DNA of 64,000 nt, taken from Tildeniella torsiva UHER 1998/13D. Its GTDB lineage: Bacteria > Cyanobacteriota > Cyanobacteriia > Phormidesmidales > Phormidesmidaceae. The notes under the pieces were generated by a model. That model was not told where the DNA came from. It was given only the letters and a program-made list of their open reading frames with translations, and searched no databases. How positions within the stretch are numbered: position 1 is the first letter of the stretch; every line of letters starts with the position of its first letter. Positions 8,515 through 17,504 of the stretch are shown here, one piece after another. The position numbers and the translations under genes were made by a program. Location: NCBI GenBank assembly GCA_019358835.1, contig JAHHIH010000001.1, positions 372,001 to 436,000 on the forward strand, given 5' to 3'.

Positions 8515-9582
8515 CTACCGAATCGCCACTTTCTCAATGAATTGCGGATCGACCAGGGAATCCACCACGGCATTCACATCGGTGTCAGCAGGCACCACGC
8601 CGCTTTTCTTCAGCACGTCTCCGGCGGCGATGATGGTGTCTTTGTGGACGGTGCCAATCACCGAGTTCGACAAGTCGGTGCGCTCCAGCTGTTTGGCGGC
8701 CACCTTTTGATCTAGACCAGCGGCGTTGGCTAAAACGGTCTGCAACTCGGCGGGGTTCTCCAGCGACCACTGACGGGCTTTTTCGTAGGCGGCGAGCACC
8801 CGCTCAACGTAGTCAGGGTGGGTAGTGGCAAATTCTTCGCGCACGTTGAGAAAGCCGTAGGTGTTGAGTTCGGGGTTGCGGAAAAATAGCTTGGAGCCCT
8901 GCTCTAGCTCGGTTTTGGCCATGTGGGGGTCGAGGCCAGCCCAGGCATCGACATCGCCGCGCTCTAGGGCGGTGCGACCATCGGCGTGCTGAAGCTGCAC
9001 AACCTCCAGGTCGCCTTCTGAGAGGCCAACCTGGTCGAGGGCGCGCAGTAAAAAGATGTGGGGGTCGGTGCCCTTAGTGGCGGCGACCTTCTTGCCTTTT
9101 AGATCTTCAACGTTGCTGATGCCCGTATCGGGGCGGGTAACCAGGGCCGTCCACTCGGGTTTGGAGTAGATGTAGACCGACTTAATTGGGTTACCGTTAG
9201 CTTTGCCCAGCAGAGCCGCAGCCCCAGCGGTCGAGCCAAAGTCGATGCTGCGGCTGTTGAGCAGCTCTAGGGCTTTGTTGCTGCCCTGGCTCTGCACCCA
9301 TTCAACCTTGACGTTGTCCTCGGCGAGGTCTTCTTCGAGCCAGCCTTTTTCTTTGAGTACCAGGCTCACGGGGTTGTAGTAGGCAAAGTCTACCCGCACC
9401 GCGCTGGGTGGGGCAGCGGTGGTACTACCTGGCCCAGAGGGCTGGGCACAGCTATGCAGAACTACTACCGAAAAGGTAGCCAAAAGGGCAAATAAACCCC
9501 GTTGCCAGAAGCGCCTGCGACCCAGATTAAACGGGGTAATCTGCGCCAGGGAGGGAAGTCGAAAGTTAAAAGGGCGATTCAT
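8515..9582 (-). CDS. Sulfonate-family ABC substrate-binding lipoprotein
   Basis: A 355-residue periplasmic binding protein of the SsuA/TauA/NMT1-like family. The N-terminus has an arginine-rich start (GRRRFWQRG), a hydrophobic stretch and a lipobox-like cysteine (VVLHSC, residue ~45). After it come the two lobes, with DLKGKKVAATKG typical of the family. Striking composition: apart from the lipobox Cys there is no cysteine, and only one Met (DPHM) beside the initiator in 355 residues. It should deliver substrate to the permease at 7586-8392. The 9583-9830 region upstream shows no further gene. Confidence 0.88.
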   Translation of the reverse strand: MNRPFNFRLPSLAQITPFNLGRRRFWQRGLFALLATFSVVVLHSCAQPSGPGSTTAAPPSAVRVDFAYYNPVSLVLKEKGWLEEDLAEDNVKVEWVQSQGSNKALELLNSRSIDFGSTAGAAALLGKANGNPIKSVYIYSKPEWTALVTRPDTGISNVEDLKGKKVAATKGTDPHIFLLRALDQVGLSEGDLEVVQLQHADGRTALERGDVDAWAGLDPHMAKTELEQGSKLFFRNPELNTYGFLNVREEFATTHPDYVERVLAAYEKARQWSLENPAELQTVLANAAGLDQKVAAKQLERTDLSNSVIGTVHKDTIIAAGDVLKKSGVVPADTDVNAVVDSLVDPQFIEKVAIR

Positions 9583-9830
9583 AGCTAGAGCAATCTTGGG
9601 TTAAAGAAATGGGCTGAGATTGAGGATTGTTGACTTGGGTGGGCGCTGGCTCACTTTATGGAATAGCAGCAGGGCGCAAGATTTATAAAGAAGCCGGGGG
9701 AGTAGCAATGGCATCAGCCCATCCCCCAGCAGCGCTAAACGAGAGGAGAAAACGCCGGGTAGAGAAAGAAGCACAAAGGCAAAGCCCGGCAAGCTTGAAA
9801 TCGGTGAGGACCGGGGCAGAGCCCGGATGG

Positions 9831-10424
9831 CTAGCGAAAGAGCTGGTCGTATTCGGGGCCGACTTTCCAGCCGAAGGCTTTGGTCAGGCGGTTAGAGAGG
9901 CCAAATTGGGTGGCGATTTCGGCGGCTTCGAGAATGGCGCGATCGCTCAACCCGACCGCCCTCAACGGCTCGAGATCGTCGGAAGCCAGGTCGTGGTTGA
10001 GCTGGCTGATCTGCACAGCAAAGTCGGCGAGGGCTTTTTCTCGCGGGGTTAGGTCTAGGCTGGCGCGATCGCTTACCAAATCATCCGCAAAGGCCGCATC
10101 GCCCGTAACCTCTCGCAGCGCCGCCTGGTGGGTGGTGACGCAGGAGGTGCAGTGGTTGGTGGCAGAAGACACTACGGCGATGATCTCCCGCTCTTTGGCC
10201 GAGAGTTCGCCTTCGCCATACATCAGCTCTTTGTAGTAGTTAAACCACAGCCGCAGGTGGTCAGGAATCAGCGAAAAGCCCTTGAAGTAGGGGTGCACTA
10301 GACCGAGCTTCTGGCGCTGATCGGCAAAGATGGATTGAATATCCTCTGGCAGGGTGGCTTCGTCGGGGACGTGCAGCCAGGAGGGGGAGGGGTGGGGAGT
10401 GAGAGATGTCAGGGTTTGGGTCAT
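9831..10424 (-). CDS. AhpD-like peroxidase-related protein (carboxymuconolactone decarboxylase family)
   Basis: A 197-residue protein with the AhpD-type redox motif HCTSCVTTH (about residues 91-99) and the CMD-family helical context. Such proteins reduce or detoxify peroxides or act with flavin oxidoreductases. Here it lies inside the sulfonate cluster next to an SfnB-like flavoenzyme. Its only cysteines are the two of the CxxC motif, and it has one internal Met. The exact substrate is unknown. Confidence 0.82.
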   Translation of the reverse strand: MTQTLTSLTPHPSPSWLHVPDEATLPEDIQSIFADQRQKLGLVHPYFKGFSLIPDHLRLWFNYYKELMYGEGELSAKEREIIAVVSSATNHCTSCVTTHQAALREVTGDAAFADDLVSDRASLDLTPREKALADFAVQISQLNHDLASDDLEPLRAVGLSDRAILEAAEIATQFGLSNRLTKAFGWKVGPEYDQLFR

Positions 10425-10496
10425 CGGTTTGGTGTTTGAATTGGTTAGAGGGCAGAGTCTTAGACGTGAAGCCGAAACTCCGATTTGCGGAGGTAT

Positions 10497-10727
10497 TTAA
10501 TTGAGGTGAGTCAACGCCGAACAGAAACCGTTAGGGCTAGAGCCATGGAGGACTTGAGGCCAGAAGGTTGCGCTGTTGCCGATAAACACCTTAGAAACCG
10601 CTACTTCCAGGAGAATGAGGCTCAAAAAGCAGAGCAGCCCCAGCAGGGTGGGCAGGGTGACGATGAAAAGGTTGCGGGCATCGTTGTCGGCTCTGGGGGG
10701 AGCCTTGAGCAAGCTAGAACTTGTCAT
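10497..10727 (-). CDS. Small single-span membrane protein in the sulfonate cluster
   Basis: A 76-residue protein from ATG 10727 (a 93-residue form from 10778 is possible). A strong membrane segment lies at about residues 20-42. No family is recognised. It sits between the SfnB-like and AhpD-like genes in the same direction, so it is probably cotranscribed. The 10770-10815 stretch upstream holds a short GGTGGGCGGTGCCCACC-type dispersed palindrome. Confidence 0.4.
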   Translation of the reverse strand: MTSSSLLKAPPRADNDARNLFIVTLPTLLGLLCFLSLILLEVAVSKVFIGNSATFWPQVLHGSSPNGFCSALTHLN

Positions 10728-10814
10728 GGCGAGGTCTTTGGGTAGAGAGATTGAAAGAACAGAAGGGGTAAACACCACCGGGGGGCTGGTGGGCGGTGCC
10801 CACCCTACGGGAGG

Positions 10815-11999
10815 CTAGGAATATTGGGTGGGGGTGGGGTAAATGCCGTTAAGGAACCAGTTGCCGACATCGCGCAGTTTGTAGTCGGCGGGGTCGTGGA
10901 GGGTGAAGGTGCGCAGGTCGCGCCAGTAGCGATCGAACCCATAGGATGTGGCGGTAGCCCGGCTGCCCGTGACCTCAAAAATGCGGTTGGCAATGTCAAT
11001 GCCCACGCGGGTGGAAAACGCTTTGATGGCCGAGACCTGCACAGCCACTTCGCCCCGTTCCTCGTGGGTGAGGGCGTCGCCCTTTTCCCAAGCGGTCTGC
11101 ACTTGATCGGCGACTTTGTCGGCCAGGTGGTTGGCGGCCTGAAGCTCCGTCCACAGCTCGCCGTAGTGGCGCAGAATGTAGGGCTCGGTGGTGATGCCGC
11201 TGACCCCGGAATCAAACCAGGGGCGAGTTTTCTCTTGGGTATACTGACGGGCGGCCTCTAGGGCTCCGGCGGCCAGACCCAGGTAAACGTAGACTTTGCC
11301 CACCTGGGCCACGGGGCCGGGCAGCGTAGCAAAGGCGGCTTCAGGATCAGGCGCGGGGCCGTAGATGTCGTCGGCCTCGACCCAGACGTTGTCAAAGCTA
11401 AGGCTGTTGCTGGCAGTGCGCCGCTGGCCGACGTTGTCCCAATCGTCGTGGATGGTGACACCGGGGCGATCGCTCGGAATCGCCAAAAACAGCGGCAGCT
11501 CAACGCCCTCCTGCACCGCCGAAAACACCCAGCGATCGGCAGCGGGAATGCCGGTGCCAAAGCCCTTCTGGCCATTTAGCCGAAAGCCGTGGCCATCGGG
11601 GCTGAGCTTGAGGCGATCGTCGCGGGTGTTGATGGCGTTACCCCAAAACCACTGATGCTGGGCGGTGCCACGATAGTCGCGCTCTTTTTGCGCCACGCTA
11701 CCGATGGAGTGAGCCAGGGTGACCAGACCCACATGGTTGCCGTAGAGCTGCCCAATGGAACCATCGGCCTTGGCCAGTTCTCTAATCACCTGGTACACCG
11801 TGACCAGGTCAGCCCCGGCCCCGCCGTACTCAGCAGGAATCACCAGGGAGAGCAGGCCGGTGTCGCGCAGGCGGGAGACTTCGTAGGTGGGAATGCCAGC
11901 GGTGCGATCGCGCTCTACGGCATTGGCCGCTAGCTCCTGAGACAGGGACTTTGCGGTAGCGAGAATGGTGGATGTGTCGAGACGTTCGAGGACGGGCAT
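10815..11999 (-). CDS. SfnB-like acyl-CoA dehydrogenase-fold flavin oxidoreductase
   Basis: A 394-residue member of the acyl-CoA dehydrogenase superfamily, in the branch of sulfur-acquisition oxidoreductases and DszC-like monooxygenases (SfnB). The order is an N-terminal helical domain (PAEYGGAGADLVTVYQV), a central beta domain (NGQKGFGTGIPAADRWVFSA) and a C-terminal helical bundle with a terminal HDPADYKLRDVGNWFLNG. It probably uses FMNH2 or FAD to oxidise an organosulfur compound before SsuD-type cleavage (inference). It contains no cysteine and no methionine except the initiator, exceptional for this length and family. The ATG abuts a perfect heptamer array, with no Shine-Dalgarno. Confidence 0.85.
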   Translation of the reverse strand: MPVLERLDTSTILATAKSLSQELAANAVERDRTAGIPTYEVSRLRDTGLLSLVIPAEYGGAGADLVTVYQVIRELAKADGSIGQLYGNHVGLVTLAHSIGSVAQKERDYRGTAQHQWFWGNAINTRDDRLKLSPDGHGFRLNGQKGFGTGIPAADRWVFSAVQEGVELPLFLAIPSDRPGVTIHDDWDNVGQRRTASNSLSFDNVWVEADDIYGPAPDPEAAFATLPGPVAQVGKVYVYLGLAAGALEAARQYTQEKTRPWFDSGVSGITTEPYILRHYGELWTELQAANHLADKVADQVQTAWEKGDALTHEERGEVAVQVSAIKAFSTRVGIDIANRIFEVTGSRATATSYGFDRYWRDLRTFTLHDPADYKLRDVGNWFLNGIYPTPTQYS

Positions 12000-12148
12000 A
12001 GGGGGTAGGGGGTAGGGGGTAGGGGGTAGGGGGTAGGGGGTAGGGGGTAGGGGGTAGGGGGTAGGGGGTAGGGGGTAGGGGGTTTGAATTTCGGCTATGA
12101 GTCGCAGGGTTAAGCTTCACACCCCACTCCCCACTCCCCACCCCTCAC
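12000..12148. repeat. Longest perfect (GGGGGTA)n array plus core and C-rich arm
   Basis: From 12001 to 12082 there are eleven uninterrupted GGGGGTA units plus GGGGG. A core follows (about 12083-12118) with the TCGCAGGGTTAAGCTTCAC-like segment seen in sister copies, then a C-rich arm at 12120-12146. It fills the gap between the SfnB-like gene and ssuD. The G-rich strand can form G-quadruplexes in principle. Confidence 0.9.
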
Positions 12149-13294
12149 CTAACTCGCTGGGGCAGGCACCTTCTCGTTGGCCATAATTTCGCCAAGCGGG
12201 CTGACGTAGCGGCTGGGGGCTGCCGTGGGCAGGTTCTCTAGGGGTAGTTTGGGGAAGACCAGTTCGGCGAAGCGGTAGGCTTCTTCGAGGTGGGGGTAGC
12301 CGGAGAAGATGAAGGTGTCAATGCCGAGATCAATGTATTCCTGCATGCGCTGGGCGACGGTGTCGGGGTCGCCGACGAGGGCGGTACCGGCACCGCCGCG
12401 CACTAGGCCGACGCCTGCCCAGAGGTTGGGGCTGATTTCGAGGCGATCGCGGTTGCCGCCGCCGTGGAGGGCGACCATACGGCGCTGGCCTTCGGAGTCG
12501 GCGTTGGCTAGGGCCTTTTGGGCGGCGGCGATGGTGTCGTCATCCAGGTATCGGATCAGATCGTTGGCGGCATCCCAGGCTTGGGCAGTAGTTTCTCGCA
12601 CGATGACGTGCAGGCGAATGCCAAAGCGCAAGGTGCGACCGTGGGCGGCGGCTAATTGGCGCACCTCGGCGATTTTTTCGGCCACCTGGGCGGGGGGTTC
12701 GCCCCAGGTGAGGTAGAGATCTACATGCTTGGCGGCGATCTCTTTGGCGATCGCCGAGGAACCCCCGAAATACAGCGGCGGGTAAGGAGCTTGCACGGGC
12801 GGAAACAGCAGCTTTGCGCCTTTCACCGTCAGGTGCTGGCCTTCAAAATCCACCACCTGCTGCTGCATGACGCCGCGCCAGACTTCGAGAAATTCGTCGG
12901 TGAGTTCGTAGCGCTGTTGCTTGTCGAGGTGCAGGCCGTCGCCTGCCAGTTCGTAGGGGTCGCCGCCCGTGACGACGTTGACCAGCAAGCGGCCATTGGA
13001 GATGCGATCGAAGGTCGCCGCCATGCGAGCGGCCATACCAGGGGACGAAATGCCGGGGCGAATTGCTACCAAAAACTTCATCCGTTTGGTAACCGCAATC
13101 AGCGAGGCAGCGGTGATCCAGGCGTCTTCGCAAGATTTGCCCGTGGGCAGCAGCGCCCCAGCGTAGCCGAGCTGGTCGATCGCCCCGGCTAGCTGCTGCA
13201 AATATTGGGCGGTGATGGCGCGACCGCCGTAGGCCGTACCCAAGTAGCGCCCGTCGCCATGGGTGGGAATAAACCAGTGAATGTCGAGGCTCAT
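12149..13294 (-). CDS. ssuD: FMNH2-dependent alkanesulfonate monooxygenase SsuD
   Basis: A 381-residue member of the bacterial luciferase-like family that oxidatively cleaves alkanesulfonates to aldehyde and sulfite. The N-terminus ([17 protein letters not shown]), the SKS-like [17 protein letters not shown] segment and KFLVAIRPG are diagnostic of SsuD. The length matches the family. It provides the sulfite-releasing step for the two importers around it. It has one Cys and seven internal Met, so it is not strongly sulfur-depleted, unlike its neighbours. An FMN reductase (SsuE) is not in the window. Confidence 0.93.
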   Translation of the reverse strand: MSLDIHWFIPTHGDGRYLGTAYGGRAITAQYLQQLAGAIDQLGYAGALLPTGKSCEDAWITAASLIAVTKRMKFLVAIRPGISSPGMAARMAATFDRISNGRLLVNVVTGGDPYELAGDGLHLDKQQRYELTDEFLEVWRGVMQQQVVDFEGQHLTVKGAKLLFPPVQAPYPPLYFGGSSAIAKEIAAKHVDLYLTWGEPPAQVAEKIAEVRQLAAAHGRTLRFGIRLHVIVRETTAQAWDAANDLIRYLDDDTIAAAQKALANADSEGQRRMVALHGGGNRDRLEISPNLWAGVGLVRGGAGTALVGDPDTVAQRMQEYIDLGIDTFIFSGYPHLEEAYRFAELVFPKLPLENLPTAAPSRYVSPLGEIMANEKVPAPAS

Positions 13295-13405
13295 AATATT
13301 GAAGACCGAAAAGGAACGAATAGAAAAGGCGCGGGAGGTGGAGTCAGAAGCGCACTCTGCAGTTTCGAGAGCATTGGCCCTCCTGCGCCAAGCTTGGAGA
13401 GGAAT

Positions 13406-14518
13406 CTAGCCGTTCCAGACCACGGTAGACACATCAATTTCTTTAGGAATCAGCTGGAGCTTAAAGAAGGTGTCGGCAATGTCTTGCTGGTAGGCCACCA
13501 CCTCATCGGAGATGGACTGAATGCCGTAGCCCCGCCGACTTTCCACCAGCTCTAGCACGTCGGTCGGAATGCCCAGCTCGTTCGACAGAAACTTAGAGAC
13601 TTCTGCGGGGTTTTCTTTGGCAAAGGTACTGATGGTTTCGGCCTCTTCTAAAACCGCCTTGAGCACGTCGGGCTGATTGTCTGCAAAAGACTGGGTCGAG
13701 AGATAAAAACCGCGATTGCGGGCGATGCCTTTGCCGTCGCGCAAAATTTTGGCCCCCAGCTGCTTTTCTGCCGCCCCCTGGAAGGGATCCCAAATCACCC
13801 AGGCATCGACGCTCTTTTGCTCAAAGGCCGAGCGGGCATCGCCGGGGGGCAGGTAGGCGGTTTCCACGTCGCTGTACTGTAAACCCGCTTCTTCTAAGGC
13901 TTTGACCAGCAGGTAGTGGACGTTGGAACCTTTGTTGAGGGCCACTTTCTTGCCCTTTAGCTCAGCCACCGTTTGAATCGGCGAATCTTCTTGCACCAAG
14001 ATGGCTTCGGCGAGGGAGCCCACGTCTTCCCAGGCGACATAAACCAGCGGAGCGTCAGCGGCCTGGGCAAAAATCGGCGGGGTTTCGCCGGTATAGCCAA
14101 TGTCAATGCTGCCGACGTTGAGCGCCTCTAGCATTTGGGGGCCAGCGGCAAACTCGTTAAAGGTGATGGGGAACCCCTCAGCCTCGAACCGTTTTTCTAG
14201 AAGTTTTTGGTTCTTGAGCAGGTTCAGCACCGTGGATGACTTTTGGTAGCCCACCCGCAGCTGTTTGGTGGCGGCGGTACCGGGGGCTGGGGCACTGGCT
14301 TTGGTTGACCCGGTTTCGGCCTGGGGTGTAGATTCGCCGCTGCAAGCTCCCACCGCACCAGCCAGGGCCACACCGCCTAAGAACATGCCGCCCTGACGCA
14401 GAAATCGGCGACGGGAGGCCAACCCTCGTAACGCCGAAGTTTGGGCCTGGCTATGGGAGTGGTTATAGCGAGAAACCAGCTGCAAAGATTTTTCAAACTC
14501 CGTCTTTTCAAAATTCAT
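13406..14518 (-). CDS. Sulfonate ABC transporter substrate-binding protein (Tat-type lipoprotein signal)
   Basis: About 370 residues from ATG 14518 (ATG 14530 also possible). A twin-arginine-like signal (SRRRFLRQGG) and lipobox cysteine (AGAVGAC) precede the SsuA-type domain with QLRVGYQKSSTVLNLLK, GPQMLEALNVGSIDIGYTGE and DLKGKK-like segments. After the signal it carries a single Met and no other Cys. It lies between ssuD and a second paralogous binding protein upstream, all in one direction. Confidence 0.9.
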   Translation of the reverse strand: MNFEKTEFEKSLQLVSRYNHSHSQAQTSALRGLASRRRFLRQGGMFLGGVALAGAVGACSGESTPQAETGSTKASAPAPGTAATKQLRVGYQKSSTVLNLLKNQKLLEKRFEAEGFPITFNEFAAGPQMLEALNVGSIDIGYTGETPPIFAQAADAPLVYVAWEDVGSLAEAILVQEDSPIQTVAELKGKKVALNKGSNVHYLLVKALEEAGLQYSDVETAYLPPGDARSAFEQKSVDAWVIWDPFQGAAEKQLGAKILRDGKGIARNRGFYLSTQSFADNQPDVLKAVLEEAETISTFAKENPAEVSKFLSNELGIPTDVLELVESRRGYGIQSISDEVVAYQQDIADTFFKLQLIPKEIDVSTVVWNG

Positions 14519-14598
14519 GAATGGGCTCAACTTTGGTGAATGGCAATGGGAGTGAGGAGAGGAGGGGAAGCGGGTCGCTCTAGCTGGGCTGCGAGAAC

Positions 14599-15633
14599 CT
14601 AGCTGGGGGTCCAGATCACGTCTTGGACGCGCACGGCTTTGGGAATCAGCTCTAGCTTGTAGAACACATCAGCGATCAGCTGCTGCTCGGCGATCGCCTC
14701 GGGCGGCACAGGGTCAAAGCTGTAGCTGCGCCGTCGAGTAACCACGTCCAAAATCTCAGGCTCTAAGCCCGTGATCGGGGCCAGGACTTCAACGACTTCG
14801 GCAGGATTGTTGTCTGCCCACTGGGCGACCTCGGCAGTTTCTTCGAGCAGAGCCACCAATAGGGCTTCGTTGTCGGCCACAAACGCCTTCGACGCCAAGA
14901 AAAACTCTCGATTGGGGGCTAACCCCTCGTTGGTGGTGAGGGTTTTGGCACTGAGCTGCTTTTCTGCGGCGGCGTAGAAAGGATCCCAAATGGCCCAGGC
15001 ATCGATGTTGTTTTGCTCAAAAGCAGCGCGGGCATCGGCGGGCGATAGGTTGGCTGACTCCACATCGTCTAGGGTGAGCCCGGCACTCTCTAACGCCTGC
15101 ACAAAAAAGAAGTGGGCGCTAGAGCCCCGCTGATAGGCCACGGTCTTGCCCTTGAGATCTGCGATCGCCTGCAAGGGCGAGTTAGCCGGGGCAATGATGG
15201 CGGAGCTTTTGGGTCGCAGCGCCCCACTGCCCACGTAGACAAAGGGGGTATCTGCCGCCTGGGCAAAAATTGGCGGCGCATCCCCGGTGCGGCCAATGTC
15301 GATACTGCCCACGTTGAGGGCTTCCAGCAGCGGCGGCCCCGACTGAAACTCAATCCATTCCACGCGGGTGCCAAAGGTTTTGAGCCGTTCTTCTAGCCCG
15401 CCCCGCGCCTTGATCAAAATGAATGGATCAAACTTTTGATGGCCAATGCGCAGTACGGTGGCCTTGGCCTGGGTGGCGGCGGGCTGAGGCTCAATGCTGG
15501 TAGTGGTGTCGCGGCTACAGGCGGTAGCCACGGTGCTGATTCCAAAGCCGCCAGCAAAGAGGTACGCCAGCGATTTCAGCGATTGCCGCCGGGTCAGGCT
15601 CCAGGATTTAGAAGGATAGGGTTTTGCGGCCAT
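14599..15633 (-). CDS. Sulfonate ABC transporter substrate-binding protein, paralogue, sulfur-free mature chain
   Basis: A 344-residue SsuA-family lipoprotein: TRRQSLKSLAYLF twin-arginine-like signal, lipobox STVATAC (Cys ~39), then VLRIGHQKFDPFILIK and the EALNVGSIDIGRTGDAPP motif. The only methionine is the initiator and the only cysteine is the lipid-anchor cysteine. It is the first gene of the minus-strand ssu cluster. Just upstream lie a perfect hairpin (15654-15699) and a motif shared with the NIL operon (15724-15747). Confidence 0.9.
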   Translation of the reverse strand: MAAKPYPSKSWSLTRRQSLKSLAYLFAGGFGISTVATACSRDTTTSIEPQPAATQAKATVLRIGHQKFDPFILIKARGGLEERLKTFGTRVEWIEFQSGPPLLEALNVGSIDIGRTGDAPPIFAQAADTPFVYVGSGALRPKSSAIIAPANSPLQAIADLKGKTVAYQRGSSAHFFFVQALESAGLTLDDVESANLSPADARAAFEQNNIDAWAIWDPFYAAAEKQLSAKTLTTNEGLAPNREFFLASKAFVADNEALLVALLEETAEVAQWADNNPAEVVEVLAPITGLEPEILDVVTRRRSYSFDPVPPEAIAEQQLIADVFYKLELIPKAVRVQDVIWTPS

Positions 15634-15653
15634 AGCGGCGTCTCTGCGAGGTT

Positions 15654-15699
15654 GCCATCAAACACCGGCAGTTCTATCGATTTACCGGTGTTTGATGGC
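15654..15699. promoter_or_regulatory. Perfect 15-bp inverted repeat in the leader of the ssu cluster
   Basis: GCCATCAAACACCGG (15654-15668) and its exact complement (15685-15699) are separated by 16 nt. The hairpin starts 21 nt upstream of the binding-protein ATG and lacks a T-run, so it is more likely a 5'-UTR structure or operator than a terminator. Confidence 0.65.
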
Positions 15700-15723
15700 G
15701 CAGTATGGCACGCAGACTATTTG

Positions 15724-15747
15724 AAGTTCAAGTAAACCCAGTTACAA
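15724..15747 (-). promoter_or_regulatory. Shared sulfur-gene upstream motif, copy 1
   Basis: Read on the minus strand: TTGTAA, 5 nt, TTTACTTGAA, then NTT. The same arrangement stands upstream of the NIL-domain gene (24138-24161). A possible promoter follows (TTGAAC, 18 nt, CATACT). The surrounding 15700-15770 is AT-rich compared with flanking DNA. Confidence 0.45.
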
Positions 15748-15855
15748 TTTCAATTTATTTGCAATCCAAGCTTTCGAAGGTATTCAACGGCACTCTGCCG
15801 TAGGCGAACCGACAGATTCGCTAGGATCGGCGTCTCGCTCTGGAACAGAGTCAGC

Positions 15856-16632
15856 TTAGACGGTGGTGGCGAGGGGCAAGCCGTCTTGAAATACCAACAG
15901 TTCGCCGGGGTGGATGGGCGTCCAGGCTTCGTTATCGGTGAGGGATGTGGTGGCGATGACGGCGACGCGATCGCTCTGTGTAGTCAGCTCTTGAAAATCG
16001 ACCGTCAGGTCTTCGTCGATCAGGTGGGCGGCGGCAAAAGGAGCCTGCCGCACGAGGTAGCAGAGCTTGGTGGAGCAGTGGGCAAAAAAATGTTCGCCGT
16101 CGGATAGGAGGTAGTTGAAGATGCCGTGGGATGCGATCGCGGCGGTGATCTCTCGCAGTGCCAGGTACAGATCTTGGATGGGCGGCTTGCGATCGGGAAA
16201 CCGCTGGCGAATGGTATTGAGGATCAGGCAAAAGGCCCGCTCACTGTCGGTTTGGCCCACGGGGCGGTAGATGCCCTCGGGGTCGGTCTCTAGGGTGGGC
16301 ACGTCGCCATTGTGGGCAAACACCCAGTAGCGCCCCCACAGCTCGCGCTTGAAGGGGTGGCAGTTTTCTAGCCCTACTGGCCCTACTGTGGCCTTGCGAA
16401 TGTGGGCGATCACGTTCATTGATTTGATCGGGTACTGGCGCACCAGGGCCGCCACGGGGGAAGTGCTGGAGGGGCTGTCATCGAGAAAGACCCGGCAGCC
16501 TAGCCCTTCAAAAAAGGCAATGCCCCAGCCGTCTTTGTGATCGTCGGTTTTGCCGCCTCGCGCACAAAAGCCCTCAAAGGAGAAGCAAATATCCGTCGGC
16601 ACGTTGCAGTTCATCCCCAGGAGTTGACACAT
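15856..16632 (-). CDS. Class II glutamine amidotransferase-like protein (YafJ type)
   Basis: A 258-residue Ntn-hydrolase-fold protein beginning MCQLLGMN, with Cys2 as the expected nucleophile, followed by GGKTDDHKDGWGIAFF, AHIRKATVG and ENCHPF, and the FAHNGD motif: the YafJ/DUF4261-free class II GATase family. It probably releases ammonia from glutamine or acts as a gamma-glutamyl hydrolase; the acceptor is unknown. It lies 22 bp from the end of the PIN gene but their relation is unclear. Confidence 0.88.
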   Translation of the reverse strand: MCQLLGMNCNVPTDICFSFEGFCARGGKTDDHKDGWGIAFFEGLGCRVFLDDSPSSTSPVAALVRQYPIKSMNVIAHIRKATVGPVGLENCHPFKRELWGRYWVFAHNGDVPTLETDPEGIYRPVGQTDSERAFCLILNTIRQRFPDRKPPIQDLYLALREITAAIASHGIFNYLLSDGEHFFAHCSTKLCYLVRQAPFAAAHLIDEDLTVDFQELTTQSDRVAVIATTSLTDNEAWTPIHPGELLVFQDGLPLATTV

Positions 16633-16654
16633 GATGAGTTATTTTTAGTGGCGA

Positions 16655-17110
16655 TCAATTGGGGGCGATATTCTGCCACAGATCAGCAGAAACAAATCTC
16701 GACAAATGGCCTACATTTGTAGTTGAAATTATCACATCTGAAACGCCCAAGGTCATAGCTTGAGCGATCAAAATCATGTCGCCATCAATTGTCTTATCTC
16801 CGGCAGTGGGCTGCCCCTGTTGTCGAGCCTGTGCCCAGAGTTGTGCTGCTCTATGCATTGCGGCAGTCGTAATTGGCAAATATTCAATCAACTGAGATAG
16901 CCCATTCAACCGAGCGAGCCCTTTCGTTTTGTTCGCTCGCAACAACTCACGACGAACCTCGTAATCTACAATTTCTGGGACGACTACGCGATTACTAGCC
17001 TTGATTTGCTCCTGAAGCCACTGATTGCAATCAATACCTTGGGCAGAAAGCTTTGGGTTGGTGATCAGCCCAATTGGGCCTGTATCCAATACGATGACCC
17101 GACTTACCAT
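16655..17110 (-). CDS. PIN-domain ribonuclease-like toxin
   Basis: A 151-residue PIN-fold protein: VIVLDTGPIGLIT (first Asp), PEIVDYEVRRELL (Glu), and a distal TIDGDMILIAQA with acidic residues completing the Mg-binding site. It overlaps by 7 bp the small gene upstream, the usual arrangement for an antitoxin-toxin pair. RNA cleavage is the family function; the target is unknown. Confidence 0.8.
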   Translation of the reverse strand: MVSRVIVLDTGPIGLITNPKLSAQGIDCNQWLQEQIKASNRVVVPEIVDYEVRRELLRANKTKGLARLNGLSQLIEYLPITTAAMHRAAQLWAQARQQGQPTAGDKTIDGDMILIAQAMTLGVSDVIISTTNVGHLSRFVSADLWQNIAPN

Positions 17111-17388
17111 GTAATCCCTTGCATCTCAAGCGGAAACAGCTTGCGATCGGACAATCGATCCTCATCAAGGACTTCGATTAAATACCGGCCCGTAGCCTTT
17201 TGGTCTTCAGCGTCCTCATCATCAACCCACGACTGAAGCATATCAATAGCTTCAGATTGTTTTTGCTGAAGCTGAAGTGATGTCGTCAAAAGCTCTAGGG
17301 TTATAGCCTCAACCGACAGCCCTTGCTGCTCCGCTACCTGCAGAAGATACTGCTCTAATTCTGGGGGAAGTTCAAGGGTTAGGGTCAT
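17104..17388 (-). CDS. Putative antitoxin partner of the PIN protein
   Basis: A 94-residue protein from ATG 17388. The N-terminal MTLTLELPPELEQYLLQVAE reads as a ribbon-helix-helix-like DNA-binding segment. The acidic middle (DDEDAEDQ) and C-terminus are suited to binding the toxin. Its 3' end overlaps the PIN gene by 7 bp. Confidence 0.65.
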   Translation of the reverse strand: MTLTLELPPELEQYLLQVAEQQGLSVEAITLELLTTSLQLQQKQSEAIDMLQSWVDDEDAEDQKATGRYLIEVLDEDRLSDRKLFPLEMQGITW

Positions 17389-17504
17389 AGATAGTGCCTT
17401 GATTTTGAGGTCTGAAGCCTTGCCCAAACTGCCTGTATTCCTGGTTTAGGTATCTGCGAAGCAAGTCGAGCAATTAGGGTATTGCTAACACTATCCTAAG
17501 CCAT

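Noticed and set aside
12000..12085. Regular repeats that could suggest a CRISPR array or telomere-like sequence
   Set aside because: Units are 7 bp with no spacers; they are simple-sequence STRR-like repeats found in many gaps.
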